Shown piece by piece: positions 17,965 through 26,960 of a stretch of DNA of 64,000 bases (positions within the stretch are counted from its first letter, which is position 1; each line of letters starts with the position of its first letter). Where the stretch lies: contig NZ_JPOL01000002.1 in assembly GCF_000733945.1 (NCBI RefSeq), forward strand, positions 1,551,001 through 1,615,000, given 5' to 3'. Position numbers and translations under genes: made by a program. Below the pieces are notes generated by a model. The model worked only from the letters and a program-made list of their open reading frames with translations, did no database searches and was not told where the DNA came from. This DNA comes from Flavimarina sp. Hel_I_48. GTDB lineage: Bacteria > Bacteroidota > Bacteroidia > Flavobacteriales > Flavobacteriaceae.

Positions 17965-18933
17965 CTAATAACCCAGTTTTTGACGTACCCGCACCAATAC
18001 TTCCCCTGCAACTTTACTGGCTTTCTGAGCACCATAACTTAATGCTTCATCTATTTTTTCAAGGTTGTCCATATAGTATGCGTAGGTTTCCCGTTCCTTT
18101 TTGAAATGCGTGAGAATCTTCTCATAAAGGGCTTTTTTTGCATGGCCATAACCATAACCGCCTTTTTCATAGTTATCGCGCATTGCTGCCAGTTCCTCTT
18201 TTGAGGCAATAAGTTTATAAATGGCGAAGACATTGCAAGTATCGGGGTCTTTAGGATCTTCAAGCGGGGTACTGTCTGTGGCTATTGCCATAATCTCCTT
18301 GCGCAATGCTTTGTCAGATTGAAAAAGGGTAATCGTGTTACCCTTGCTCTTGCTCATTTTTGCCCCATCTGCGCCCGGTATGTACATCGTTTCCTCGTGT
18401 AATCGCAATTCTGGTATTACAAAGGTTTCACCCATGCGCGCATGAAAGCGGGATGCGACGTCGCGGGTCATTTCCAGATGCTGGGATTGATCTTTCCCCA
18501 CAGGTACGATTTCGGCATCATAAAGAAGGATATCTGCCGCCATGAGCATGGGATATGTGAAAAGGCCCGTATTTACATCTTCAAGCCGGTCTGCTTTATC
18601 CTTAAAACTATGGGCAAGGGTGAGGCGCTGGTAAGGGAAAAAACAACTCAGGTACCAGGAAAGTTCTGTAACCTGCGGAATATCGCTTTGTCTGTAAAAA
18701 ACAGTTTTTTCTATATCCAGTCCACATGCGAGCCAGGAAGCTGCGGTGGAATAAGTGTTTTGTCTTAGGGTCTCCCGGTCTTTGATCTGCGTAAGTGAGT
18801 GCAGGTCTGCAATAAAAAAGAAAGAATCATTTTCGGCCTCATTTGCCATGTTAACGGCTGGTATGATTGCGCCTAAAAGGTTTCCCAAGTGTGGGGTTCC
18901 CGTACTTTGTACCCCGGTCAATATTCTGGACAT
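17965..18933 (-). CDS. trpS: Tryptophan--tRNA ligase
   Basis: It charges tRNA-Trp in the cytoplasm. This is a class I synthetase of 322 residues. The HIGH-type motif appears as TPHLGN near residue 12 (GVQSTGTPHLGNLLGAI), and the KMSKS loop is intact (AKMSKSKGNT, about residue 192). The tail is short, as usual for the bacterial enzyme. It converges on dprA with 28 bp between the stops and diverges from the acyltransferase gene. Confidence 0.96.
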   Translation of the reverse strand: MSRILTGVQSTGTPHLGNLLGAIIPAVNMANEAENDSFFFIADLHSLTQIKDRETLRQNTYSTAASWLACGLDIEKTVFYRQSDIPQVTELSWYLSCFFPYQRLTLAHSFKDKADRLEDVNTGLFTYPMLMAADILLYDAEIVPVGKDQSQHLEMTRDVASRFHARMGETFVIPELRLHEETMYIPGADGAKMSKSKGNTITLFQSDKALRKEIMAIATDSTPLEDPKDPDTCNVFAIYKLIASKEELAAMRDNYEKGGYGYGHAKKALYEKILTHFKKERETYAYYMDNLEKIDEALSYGAQKASKVAGEVLVRVRQKLGY

Positions 18934-19072
18934 AGTTTTGTTTTTGCACTGTAAAACTACATATTCTAGGTAAAAAGTGCCCTTTTTAAAGGTATAATTA
19001 GCTTTAATTGCCCATATTTAGCGCTTTGAAGCGATCACTTAAACGTGCTGAACCCTCTATATATAATTTTCC

Positions 19073-19080
19073 TATTTTTG
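19073..19080 (+). promoter_or_regulatory. Bacteroidota -7 box before the acyltransferase gene
   Basis: TATTTTTG matches TAnnTTTG. It is 14 bp from the in-frame ATG at 19094 but 50 bp from the ATG at 19130. This favours the later start, since the first would leave almost no leader. Confidence 0.45.
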
Positions 19081-19129
19081 AGCCACAACCTAAATGCCGT
19101 GCTATAAACCAAAAAGCTATAGCAAATAC

Positions 19130-19873
19130 ATGAAACCACTAAGAACTTTTGCCGTTTTCCTATTCCGTATATGGTTTTATGTACTGGTGGCGATCCCTAT
19201 TTTTGCCATGCTTCCCTTATTGCTTATTTCTGTAATAAAAGAAAGTTGGTACCCACTATACTACCGTATGGCGCAATTCTGGGCTCGTTTTATTTTATAC
19301 GGTTGTGGATTCTGGCCTCAGGTAAAGCGCCTGCAAGACACAATAGATGGAAAGAGTTACATGTATATTGCAAACCATACTTCAATTACAGATATTATGC
19401 TCATGCTGCACTGCGTGCGCCAGCCTTTTGTGTTTGTGGGCAAACAGGAACTTGCCCGTTTTCCGTTGTTCGGATTTTTGTATAGACGCACCTGTATTTT
19501 AGTAGACCGCAAGGATGCCAAAAGCCGAAGGGCCGTTTTTGAATCTGCCCAGAAAAAACTGAAAATGGGTTATGGGATCTGTATTTTTCCCGAAGGCAGG
19601 GTGCCTGATGACTATAATCTGCTTATTGATAGCTTCAAGGACGGCGCCTTTAGACTTGCCATAGAACATCAACTACCTATCGTTCCCCTCGTCTTTTATG
19701 ATAACAAAAAACGCTTCTCCTATCAATTTGAATTTGCATCGCCCGGGAGAATGAGGGCTAAAATATTACCATTTGTAGATACTGAAAACATAACGCCAGA
19801 TGGCAGACGCCAACTGCGTGACCATTGTTACGAACTTATAAAAGCGGAACTTAAATCAGGTACTGACCATTAA
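19130..19873 (+). CDS. 1-acyl-sn-glycerol-3-phosphate acyltransferase (PlsC-like)
   Basis: It transfers an acyl chain to lysophosphatidic acid at the inner membrane. The start at 19130 (MKPLRTFAVFLFRIW) is preferred because the hydrophobic helix then begins near the N-terminus and the -7 box at 19073 sits at a sensible distance. An in-frame ATG at 19094 would add 12 polar residues. The HX4D catalytic motif is NHTSITD, followed by VGKQELARFPLFG, then FPEGRVPDD, the EGR-type substrate motif. An IVPLVFYD segment closes the fold. The protein has 247 residues, the usual size. Confidence 0.88.
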   Translation: MKPLRTFAVFLFRIWFYVLVAIPIFAMLPLLLISVIKESWYPLYYRMAQFWARFILYGCGFWPQVKRLQDTIDGKSYMYIANHTSITDIMLMLHCVRQPFVFVGKQELARFPLFGFLYRRTCILVDRKDAKSRRAVFESAQKKLKMGYGICIFPEGRVPDDYNLLIDSFKDGAFRLAIEHQLPIVPLVFYDNKKRFSYQFEFASPGRMRAKILPFVDTENITPDGRRQLRDHCYELIKAELKSGTDH

Positions 19874-19880
19874 AATATAA

Positions 19881-19907
19881 AAAGCAGACCTAACCAGAAG
19901 CTGCTTT
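19881..19907. terminator. Possible weak terminator between convergent genes
   Basis: AAAGCAG (19881-19887) pairs with CTGCTTT (19901-19907), loop 13 nt. No long T run follows on either strand, so the call is weak. Confidence 0.3.
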
Positions 19908-19969
19908 GTATCATTACCAGAACAATGAATGATCAATAAAACTAAAAGCAGTTATTTCCTTGCACCTTT

Positions 19970-21511
19970 TTAAAATTTTATACTAAAACCAGTATACAAT
20001 CCCAGATAATAGGGTTTAAAATCGCTCGAATTATTTTTATACGCATTGAGCTGATATTTAAACATAGGTTCCAGATTGAATTTTATCTCATCTGTGAATT
20101 TATAGTTTAAACCAACGCCCACATTTGTTGAAAAACTGACGTCATTGAGGTTCGTAGCTTCTGGGAGTTCGGTTTTAAAGGAATCGCCATTAAAAACAAG
20201 TGCGTTGTCATTTAGAAATAAAGTGCTCAATCCGCCTATAAATTGCAGGCCTATTCTACTTTCCAGCACTGCGTATTCTATTTCCATGGGAATTTCATAA
20301 TAGGCAAGACTTTGATTTACAAAACCCTGCGTGGTATTTAACGTGGGTATTTCTACAATACTGGGAGACGCATTTTCTTGCGGCGCACGCACTGCGCTTT
20401 CAATCATAAGCACATCAGATTTTTTATTAAAACTCGCGCTCTGCAAGGCATTTCCCTGAAAACCTGCAGACAAAATAGCATCATTTGTAGTGTAACTCAG
20501 ATCGATTTTATGGAGACCAGAACGCACGGTGATTTTTTCATTCACCGCGTAGCTCAATAAAACCCCATAACTCATGTTCACCCCACCTTCTTTAGTATTT
20601 TGCTCAAACTGGGGCGCAATACCAGAGCCGCTAAAACTGTTATAATAAACTGGCGCCACATTAGGCATTACCGCCCATCGTTTTGAATTTTTCAGCCCCT
20701 CTTCATCTTGAGAGTTTTCTTCTGCAATACTGGCCGCGCGCTCTTCTTCTACAACCTGATCCAGCGATTTGTCTTCACCTGTATCTTTAGGCTCATTTTC
20801 CGCAGACTCATTCGTAACGATTGCTTCGGAACTGTCCTTTATAACATTCTGTTGATGCTGGATGCTATCTTCTTGAACCGCAATCGCTCTGTTTTCTTTG
20901 GAATTAAGCTGTTTTCTGCCATTTTTAGCCGATATTCCGGAAGTATTTGCCGTATTTATAGTGCTTTGTGATGTTTTTTCAGTGGTGTTTGTTGCGACTG
21001 CTTTTTGAGAGGAACTCATGCTACGTGAATTTTCTTCATCTTGGGGATCAGCAACAACTTCATAAGAATCTTCTATTTCAGAATCTGCCAAAACCCCCTG
21101 AGAATCGGTCGTTTCATCCATATTTTTAACCAATTTAGCGTCTGTTTTCGTGGTTTTTTCACTTTTCTGTTCCGTGTTGGAAACGATAGATTGCTCGATC
21201 GAATCTTTAACAATATCAGGTCGACCTACATACTTTTCACTTTGTGTTTCTGTACTGTCTTCCGTTACTAATTGCGGGTCGCTTTCCTGAAAGAAATCCG
21301 TTTTAGGGGCAAAAATGAGATTTCCTGCCAATAACAATAATGCAAGCAATGCCGCGGCACCGCTAAGTTTCCACCAGAGCGGAACCACTTTTTTCTTTTT
21401 CTTCTGACCCAGGCGCTGTTCTATCTTTGACCATACCTCATCAGAGGGATGCGCTTCAAAGTTTTTGAACCGCTCTTGAAAGAGTCTATCTATTTCCTTT
21501 TTTTCCTTCAC
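19970..21511 (-). CDS. Sigma-linked trans-envelope protein: anti-sigma-like N-terminus, one TM helix, C-terminal outer-membrane beta-barrel
   Basis: The start codon is GTG at 21511, overlapping the sigma factor stop by four bases (GTGA), so the two are translationally coupled. Of 513 residues, 1-46 are charged and cytoplasmic-looking (FEAHPSDEVWSKIEQRL, then a Lys run). Residues 47-67 form one membrane helix. Residues 70-285 are a Ser/Thr/Glu/Lys-rich, probably disordered linker. Residues about 285-513 look like a PorT-type outer-membrane beta-barrel of alternating residues ending in a terminal Phe (GFSIKF). The layout suggests an anti-sigma factor joined to a surface sensor. I infer this from position and topology; no anti-sigma fold is proven. 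Confidence 0.75.
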   Translation of the reverse strand: MKEKKEIDRLFQERFKNFEAHPSDEVWSKIEQRLGQKKKKKVVPLWWKLSGAAALLALLLLAGNLIFAPKTDFFQESDPQLVTEDSTETQSEKYVGRPDIVKDSIEQSIVSNTEQKSEKTTKTDAKLVKNMDETTDSQGVLADSEIEDSYEVVADPQDEENSRSMSSSQKAVATNTTEKTSQSTINTANTSGISAKNGRKQLNSKENRAIAVQEDSIQHQQNVIKDSSEAIVTNESAENEPKDTGEDKSLDQVVEEERAASIAEENSQDEEGLKNSKRWAVMPNVAPVYYNSFSGSGIAPQFEQNTKEGGVNMSYGVLLSYAVNEKITVRSGLHKIDLSYTTNDAILSAGFQGNALQSASFNKKSDVLMIESAVRAPQENASPSIVEIPTLNTTQGFVNQSLAYYEIPMEIEYAVLESRIGLQFIGGLSTLFLNDNALVFNGDSFKTELPEATNLNDVSFSTNVGVGLNYKFTDEIKFNLEPMFKYQLNAYKNNSSDFKPYYLGLYTGFSIKF

Positions 21512-22056
21512 TGCGTTGACGAATGTATATCGTTTTGCGCATAATACGCTTCTATTTTTTCTTTTAATATCAATCTTGCCCGGGAAAGGTTTGACTTTGA
21601 GGTATTCTCTGAAATTTTTAGCATTTCGGCTACTTCCTTATGGGAAAATCCGTCTAGCGCATACAAGTTGAAAACCAGGCGATATCGATCTGGTAAGTCC
21701 TGTATGATTTTCAGTAAAAAGGGTAGGGGTAGCTGTTCATCATCTATTTCAACTTCCACCTCTGGGATCTGCCCTTCATTTACAATATCAAATACCGGTT
21801 GCTGGCGATAGCACTGCAACGCGGTATTGATAACGATGCGTTTTAACCAGCCATCAAAAGAACCTTTAAAAGTGTATTGCCCTATTTTTGTGAATACCGT
21901 AATAAAAGCATCCTGCAGATTGTCTTCTGCTTCCTCGCGGTTGCGGGAATACTTTATTGATACGGAATATAACATACTGGCATAACGCCGGTAAAGTTCT
22001 TCCCGGGCGCTGGCTTTTTCTTTTTTACAGTCCTTAATGAGTTGGTCTAGACTCAC
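21508..22056 (-). CDS. ECF-type RNA polymerase sigma factor
   Basis: The 182-residue protein has sigma region 2 (about 10-80: ELYRRYASMLYSVSIKYSRNREEAEDNLQDAFITVF...FDGWLKRI, broken here for length) with the typical DxxQ/DAF signature. Region 4 (about 120-170) is a helix-turn-helix: GFSHKEVAEMLKISENTSKSNLSRAR. The linker between them carries several acidic residues (EVEVEIDDEQ). It overlaps by four bases the gene for its probable membrane partner, the usual sign of a sigma/anti-sigma pair. Its regulon cannot be read from this window. Confidence 0.9.
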   Translation of the reverse strand: MSLDQLIKDCKKEKASAREELYRRYASMLYSVSIKYSRNREEAEDNLQDAFITVFTKIGQYTFKGSFDGWLKRIVINTALQCYRQQPVFDIVNEGQIPEVEVEIDDEQLPLPFLLKIIQDLPDRYRLVFNLYALDGFSHKEVAEMLKISENTSKSNLSRARLILKEKIEAYYAQNDIHSSTQ

Positions 22057-22068
22057 ATTTTTGATTTA

Positions 22069-22497
22069 TTAACGATCCTTTACGGGAATGGTTTTGGTCA
22101 GATAAATAGGCTCGTCAGTAGCGTCAAAACCAGTCAAGAAATTAAAGGTATAACTGTAACTGTAAATTACCTCAAAATTGAGGTTGTTAGATATCGTATC
22201 AGGTGCCGTTCCACAATCTGCAATTTCAGATACGCGGTTGAGAGCACCCACAAATCGAATACTGTCAGTTGAAGTTGGATTAGAAGGATCTACCTGAAAC
22301 CCATAAAAATTAGAACAGTCGCTTACTTGTGAAGTAATCTTAAAATTATACCTTTTTCCTATTTCCAGCGTATCTGGGAGTTCGACATTAGTAATATTGG
22401 CGTATTCAAACTTTACATCTTGACCGCCGTCATCATCGTTAAGGGAACAGCTTGTAATCAATGCCGTAAGTCCCAAAACCAAAAAAACCTTTTTCAT
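22069..22497 (-). CDS. Hypothetical lipoprotein
   Basis: The 142-residue protein begins with a lipoprotein signal (hydrophobic residues 4-14, then ITSC with Cys17) and an Asp-rich start of the mature part (SLNDDDGG). The remainder is beta-rich and resembles a small immunoglobulin-like sandwich, with two further Cys residues that could form a disulfide. I recognise no named family. It lies 12 bp upstream of the sigma factor gene on the same strand, so it may be co-transcribed with the sigma/partner pair and belong to the same envelope response. It is 66 bp downstream of recA. Confidence 0.7.
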   Translation of the reverse strand: MKKVFLVLGLTALITSCSLNDDDGGQDVKFEYANITNVELPDTLEIGKRYNFKITSQVSDCSNFYGFQVDPSNPTSTDSIRFVGALNRVSEIADCGTAPDTISNNLNFEVIYSYSYTFNFLTGFDATDEPIYLTKTIPVKDR

Positions 22498-22563
22498 AAT
22501 TGTTTACTATTTTTATATAGATGCACAATTATGAAAAAGGTTGCGTTAAGGGACAAAAAAACT

Positions 22564-23586
22564 TTATCCGTTCGCTATCTTAATAGCCTCTTTGATTTTT
22601 ACCTCAAGTTCCTCCATAAGATCTGGGTTGTCTTTTAATAATGCTTTTACCGCGTCGCGTCCCTGTCCTAACTTGGTATCCTCATAGCTAAACCACGAAC
22701 CACTCTTTTTAATAATCTCGTAATCAACGCCTACATCAATAATTTCCCCTACTTTAGAAATCCCCTCGCCGTACATGATATCAAATTCTGCCTGGCGGAA
22801 AGGTGGCGCCACTTTGTTCTTGACCACTTTAACACGGGTTTTGTTACCCATAACGTTACCGTTACTGTCTTTGATCTGGGTAGAACGTCTAATATCCAAA
22901 CGTACCGAGCAATAAAATTTTAAAGCATTACCACCGGTCGTAGTCTCGGGATTTCCGAACATTACCCCTATTTTTTCACGTAACTGGTTAATGAAAATAA
23001 CCGTACATTTTGTTTTACTGATAGAGCCGGTGAGTTTTCTTAGCGCTTGTGACATCAATCGCGCATGAAGACCCATTTTTGAATCCCCCATTTCACCTTC
23101 AATCTCACTTTTTGGCGTCAATGCGGCAACCGAGTCAATCACAATAATATCAATGGCCCCAGACCGGATTAAATTATCTGTGATTTCCAGTGCCTGCTCC
23201 CCATTATCTGGCTGGGAGATGATTAAGTTTTCTATATCTACATTCAGGTTTTCTGCATAAAAGCGGTCAAAAGCATGCTCCGCATCTATAAATGCCGCGA
23301 TACCGCCTGCTTTTTGCGCTTCGGCGATGGCGTGTAAAGTAAGGGTCGTTTTACCAGAAGATTCAGGACCATAAATTTCTATAACCCTACCACGTGGCAG
23401 ACCACCTACTCCCAATGCAAGGTCAAGCCCTAAGGAACCTGTTGAGATCACCTCAACATCCTGAACCGCATCATCGCCCATTTTCATTACCGTACCCTTG
23501 CCATAGGTTTTATCCATTTTATCAAGGGTAAGCTGTAATGCTTTTAGCTTTGCATCTTTTTCTTTGCTCGTGGTTTCTTTGCTCAT
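22564..23586 (-). CDS. recA: Recombinase RecA
   Basis: It is the strand-exchange ATPase of homologous recombination and the SOS co-protease. The 340-residue protein has the Walker A motif GPESSGKTT at residues 73-81, Walker B around [10 protein letters not shown], and the DNA-binding loops ([16 protein letters not shown] and [26 protein letters not shown], the latter the signature, split by loop L2). The C-terminal domain is short and less acidic than in E. coli. It has its own long upstream non-coding region (23587-23825) shared with the divergent trhO. I saw no SOS box that I could support. Confidence 0.97.
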   Translation of the reverse strand: MSKETTSKEKDAKLKALQLTLDKMDKTYGKGTVMKMGDDAVQDVEVISTGSLGLDLALGVGGLPRGRVIEIYGPESSGKTTLTLHAIAEAQKAGGIAAFIDAEHAFDRFYAENLNVDIENLIISQPDNGEQALEITDNLIRSGAIDIIVIDSVAALTPKSEIEGEMGDSKMGLHARLMSQALRKLTGSISKTKCTVIFINQLREKIGVMFGNPETTTGGNALKFYCSVRLDIRRSTQIKDSNGNVMGNKTRVKVVKNKVAPPFRQAEFDIMYGEGISKVGEIIDVGVDYEIIKKSGSWFSYEDTKLGQGRDAVKALLKDNPDLMEELEVKIKEAIKIANG

Positions 23587-23764
23587 AGTTGACTTTAAAT
23601 ACTGTAAACCGCTAAATTACCACTTCTTTTCAAGTACAGCAAAGGAATTATGTCCAAAAATTAGGAATTTTTCCGAATTATATCTTAAAATCTAAACAAG
23701 CCTGTAGTGGTAAATATGGACTTCATAGCAGGAATCTTCTACCGGGTCTCAATAAAGAACACCT

Positions 23765-23795
23765 TTGCCCATAATTTTAAAAATATGTAATTTTG
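23765..23795 (+). promoter_or_regulatory. Flavobacterial promoter of trhO
   Basis: TTG at 23765-23767 and TAATTTTG at 23788-23795 are separated by 20 bp, a full match to the TTG-N17-23-TAnnTTTG pattern. The trhO ATG is 31 bp further on. Confidence 0.6.
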
Positions 23796-23825
23796 CGGAA
23801 CTTTTAACCTTAATCTAAGTATAGC

Positions 23826-24878
23826 ATGCAACTGTACAATACCTTAAGCGCAAAAGAAAGGGCCGCTCTTATTGATGAGGCCGGTGATGAACGACTTACC
23901 CTTTCTTTTTATCAATATGCCAAAATAGGCAACCCCGCACTTTTTAGAAACCACCTTTTTGTTCACTGGGATGAACTGGAAGTTTTGGGCCGTATTTATG
24001 TAGCCCACGAAGGGATCAATGCGCAGCTTTCACTTCCTGCACGGCATTTTTCAGCATTTAAAGATTTTCTGGATGGTATTTATTTCCTTGAAAATGTACG
24101 CCTCAATATTGCCATTGAGCAGGATGCAAAATCCTTTTTAAAGCTCAAGGTCAAAGTGCGCAACAAGATTGTGGCAGATGGCCTTGAGGATGACTCTTTT
24201 GATGTGACCAATAAAGGTATTCACGTAGACGCGAAGACTTTTAACGACCTGATTGAAGATAAGGACACCGTTCTGGTAGACATGCGCAACCATTATGAAA
24301 GTGAGATAGGGCATTTTAAAAACGCGATTACGCCAGATGTGGACACGTTTCGGGATTCGCTTGATCTTATTGAAGCTGATCTTAAGGACCATAAAGAAGA
24401 CAAGAAACTGGTCATGTATTGTACGGGCGGCATTCGTTGTGAAAAAGCGAGTGCCTATTATAAACATAAAGGCTTTAAACAGGTTTACCAGCTGGAAGGC
24501 GGCATCATTGAATATGCGCGCCAGGTGGAGCAACAGCAACTGGAAAATAAATTCCGTGGGAAAAACTTCGTTTTTGACCATCGCCGTGGTGAGCGCATCA
24601 CAGACGAGATCATATCCCACTGTCACCAGTGTGGCAAACCATGCGACACCCATGTGAATTGTGCCAATGAGGCCTGTCACTTGTTATTTATTCAATGTGA
24701 AGAATGTGCCAGCGCAATGAAAGATTGTTGCTCAACAAGCTGTATGGAAATTATGGCACTTCCAGAAGAAGAACAGAAAAAACTGCGGCAGGGCATCCCT
24801 AACAGTAATAAGATATTCAAAAAAGGAAGGTCTGAAAAATTGAAGTTTCAACGGGAAAATTTGCCTCTAAAAGGTTAG
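23826..24878 (+). CDS. trhO: tRNA uridine(34) hydroxylase, rhodanese type
   Basis: It introduces the hydroxyl of 5-hydroxyuridine at tRNA position 34, using oxygen. The 350-residue protein has an N-terminal acylphosphatase-like domain (about 25-110), with the HEGINAQLS motif at 61-69. A rhodanese domain follows (about 130-240) with the active loop CTGGIRC, Cys199 and Cys205. A C-terminal Cys-rich region (about 260-310: CHQCGKPCDTHVNC and CEECASAMKDCC) probably binds zinc. This is the standard layout of the YceA/TrhO family. It is divergent from recA. Confidence 0.92.
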   Translation: MQLYNTLSAKERAALIDEAGDERLTLSFYQYAKIGNPALFRNHLFVHWDELEVLGRIYVAHEGINAQLSLPARHFSAFKDFLDGIYFLENVRLNIAIEQDAKSFLKLKVKVRNKIVADGLEDDSFDVTNKGIHVDAKTFNDLIEDKDTVLVDMRNHYESEIGHFKNAITPDVDTFRDSLDLIEADLKDHKEDKKLVMYCTGGIRCEKASAYYKHKGFKQVYQLEGGIIEYARQVEQQQLENKFRGKNFVFDHRRGERITDEIISHCHQCGKPCDTHVNCANEACHLLFIQCEECASAMKDCCSTSCMEIMALPEEEQKKLRQGIPNSNKIFKKGRSEKLKFQRENLPLKG

Positions 24879-25034
24879 TTTATCACTGAAATGGGGTGTT
24901 TTTCAGCCTTAATTGTCCGTTTTTTTATCCTTTTTAAACGTTATTTATTCTAAAAAATACTGCTCCTGAGGTGCCTGTTTTTTTAGATTTGAGAAACACT
25001 TCGGTTAACCGGAGAATGGCAAGAATATTTACTA

Positions 25035-25042
25035 TATTTTTG
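25035..25042 (+). promoter_or_regulatory. Bacteroidota -7 box before ricT
   Basis: TATTTTTG matches TAnnTTTG and lies 127 bp before the ricT start, which would leave a fairly long leader. The -33 element is not evident. Confidence 0.35.
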
Positions 25043-25169
25043 AATCGCTTAATTCTTTGTGATTAAGCTGAATTTTGTGCGAAATCCTTTCGTCTCAAAA
25101 GACAACAAATAAAGATCGCGACATACAGATTTAGCGCTGGTTGTTAGCGGTTTTAAAAAATATAAAATC

Positions 25170-26474
25170 ATGGCGTGTGGAAATTGTGGTACGACCGAAA
25201 ACGGTCAACCACGTGGATGTAAGAATAATGGTACCTGTGGTACAGATGGATGTAATAAACTCACGGTCTTTGACTGGCTTTCCAATATGGATCTGCCCAT
25301 GGGGCAAAAACCCTTTGATTTTGTAGAAGTCCGTTTTAAGAACAGCAGGAAAGAATTTTATAAAAATACCGAAAACCTCTCCCTTCATATAGGGGATCTC
25401 ATCGCCGTAGAAGCCGCTTCTGGTCACGATATAGGTATCGTGAGCCTTACCGGCGAGCTTGTGCGCATACAAATGAAAAAAAAGAGGGAGCCCTATAATA
25501 CGGATACCTTTAGTAAAATTTACCGGAAAGCTTCCCAGCGCGATGTGGATATCTGGACAGAGGCAAAAGCCCGTGAAGATGCCATGAAGGTACGTTCGCG
25601 CCAGATTGCGATAAGGTTAAAGCTGGAAATGAAGATTTCTGACATTGAATTTCAGGGAGATGGTTCTAAAGCCACTTTTTATTATACTGCTGAAGAACGG
25701 GTTGATTTCAGGCAACTGATCAAAGAATTTGCACAGGAGTTTCATACCCGTATTGAGATGCGGCAAATAGGTTTCCGCCAGGAGGCATCCCGTCTGGGCG
25801 GCATTGGCTCCTGCGGCCGCGAACTTTGCTGTTCTACCTGGCTAACGGACTTTAGGTCTGTAACCACGGGCGCGGCGCGATACCAGCAACTTTCGCTCAA
25901 TCCTCAAAAACTTGCCGGTCAGTGTGGCAAGCTAAAATGCTGCCTCAACTATGAGCTGGATTCGTACATGGATGCGCTAAAAGATTTCCCGAGGACGGAA
26001 CAAAAGCTTAAAACCGAAAAAGGCACTGCGGTATGTCAAAAAATCGACATTTTTCAGGGACATTTGTGGTATGCTTACGAAGGCGAGTGGATGAACTGGC
26101 ACAAACTCACCACAACGCAGGCGAATGAAATCATAGAGGCCAATAAAAAAGGTACCGAAGTGGCAAGTCTTGAGGAATATGCGGCAGAGCTGATAGAAGA
26201 TACTAAACCTGATTTTGGAAACGTTGTAGGACAGGATAGCCTTACCCGTTTTGACCAGCCGCAACGTACCCGCAAAAAGCGAAAAAAACGCAGTAGTAAG
26301 CCTAATCCCGGTTCTCAACGGGATAAGAAAACAGCTGTGAAGCCAGATGCAAAGGTATCTGATGACGCTGCCAAAAAAAGCAGACGATCGCGAAAGCCGA
26401 GACGTAATAATAATTCTTCGGCAAAGAAGGCACAGAATAAAAACAACGACACTCAGCATAAGCAGTCAGAATAA
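25170..26474 (+). CDS. ricT: PSP1 domain protein, RicT/YaaT-like
   Basis: The 434-residue protein starts with a Cys-rich segment (MACGNCGTTENG, CKNNGTCGTDGCN; residues 1-30). The PSP1 domain follows (about 40-270). The family signature appears as GGIGSCGRELCCSTWL and QCGKLKCCLNYE, whose cysteines bind iron-sulfur clusters in the Bacillus Ric complex. From about residue 350 the tail is Lys/Arg/Ser-rich and low in complexity, resembling an RNA-binding tail; this is longer than in Bacillus. In Bacteroidota the gene sits before gldH and a PBP gene, and here gldH begins directly after the stop (TAAATG). Its RNA-decay role is inferred from the family. Confidence 0.87.
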   Translation: MACGNCGTTENGQPRGCKNNGTCGTDGCNKLTVFDWLSNMDLPMGQKPFDFVEVRFKNSRKEFYKNTENLSLHIGDLIAVEAASGHDIGIVSLTGELVRIQMKKKREPYNTDTFSKIYRKASQRDVDIWTEAKAREDAMKVRSRQIAIRLKLEMKISDIEFQGDGSKATFYYTAEERVDFRQLIKEFAQEFHTRIEMRQIGFRQEASRLGGIGSCGRELCCSTWLTDFRSVTTGAARYQQLSLNPQKLAGQCGKLKCCLNYELDSYMDALKDFPRTEQKLKTEKGTAVCQKIDIFQGHLWYAYEGEWMNWHKLTTTQANEIIEANKKGTEVASLEEYAAELIEDTKPDFGNVVGQDSLTRFDQPQRTRKKRKKRSSKPNPGSQRDKKTAVKPDAKVSDDAAKKSRRSRKPRRNNNSSAKKAQNKNNDTQHKQSE

Positions 26475-26960
26475 ATGCGTAGTATTTTTTTATTTTTAAT
26501 GGCCGTATTCTTATGTTGTTCCTGTGATGATGCAGCTTTTCACACCCAGAAAGATCTGCCCAATTCCTGGCATAAAGATTCTGCCGTGGTGCTAAAGGTT
26601 GATAAACTTGATAGTGTGAAGCCCTATAATTTATTTATCACATTGCGCAACGACAATACCTATAAATACAGCAATCTTTTTTTGATAACTCAAATTCAGT
26701 TCCCTAACGGTAAAACCCTTACGGATACCTTAGAATATGCCATGGCAAATCCTGATGGTACCTGGTTAGGCACAGGTTTTGGTGATCTAAAGGAAAATAA
26801 ATTATGGTATAGGGAAAATGTACTCTTTAATGAGAAGGGTGTCTATACTTTTTCCGTACGGCAGGCAATGCGACGTAATGGGGATGTGCAGCCCCTTACA
26901 ACCCTTGAGGGGATTCATGATGTGGGACTGCGCATAGAAAAAACAAGCAATAAGAAATAA
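26475..26960 (+). CDS. gldH: Gliding motility lipoprotein GldH
   Basis: This 161-residue lipoprotein has a signal ending in CCSC (Cys17 is the likely lipidated residue). The mature part shows the GldH pattern: WHKDSAVVLKVD, LFITLRNDNTYKYSNLFLI, YAMANPDGTWLGTGFGDLKENKLWY and VRQAMRRNGDVQPL. GldH is required for surface gliding in flavobacteria and is linked to the T9SS/gliding machinery. It starts right after ricT and overlaps the PBP1A start by one base (TAATGG), so the three genes form one operon. The role of the ricT-gldH-pbp grouping is not understood. Confidence 0.92.
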   Translation: MRSIFLFLMAVFLCCSCDDAAFHTQKDLPNSWHKDSAVVLKVDKLDSVKPYNLFITLRNDNTYKYSNLFLITQIQFPNGKTLTDTLEYAMANPDGTWLGTGFGDLKENKLWYRENVLFNEKGVYTFSVRQAMRRNGDVQPLTTLEGIHDVGLRIEKTSNKK

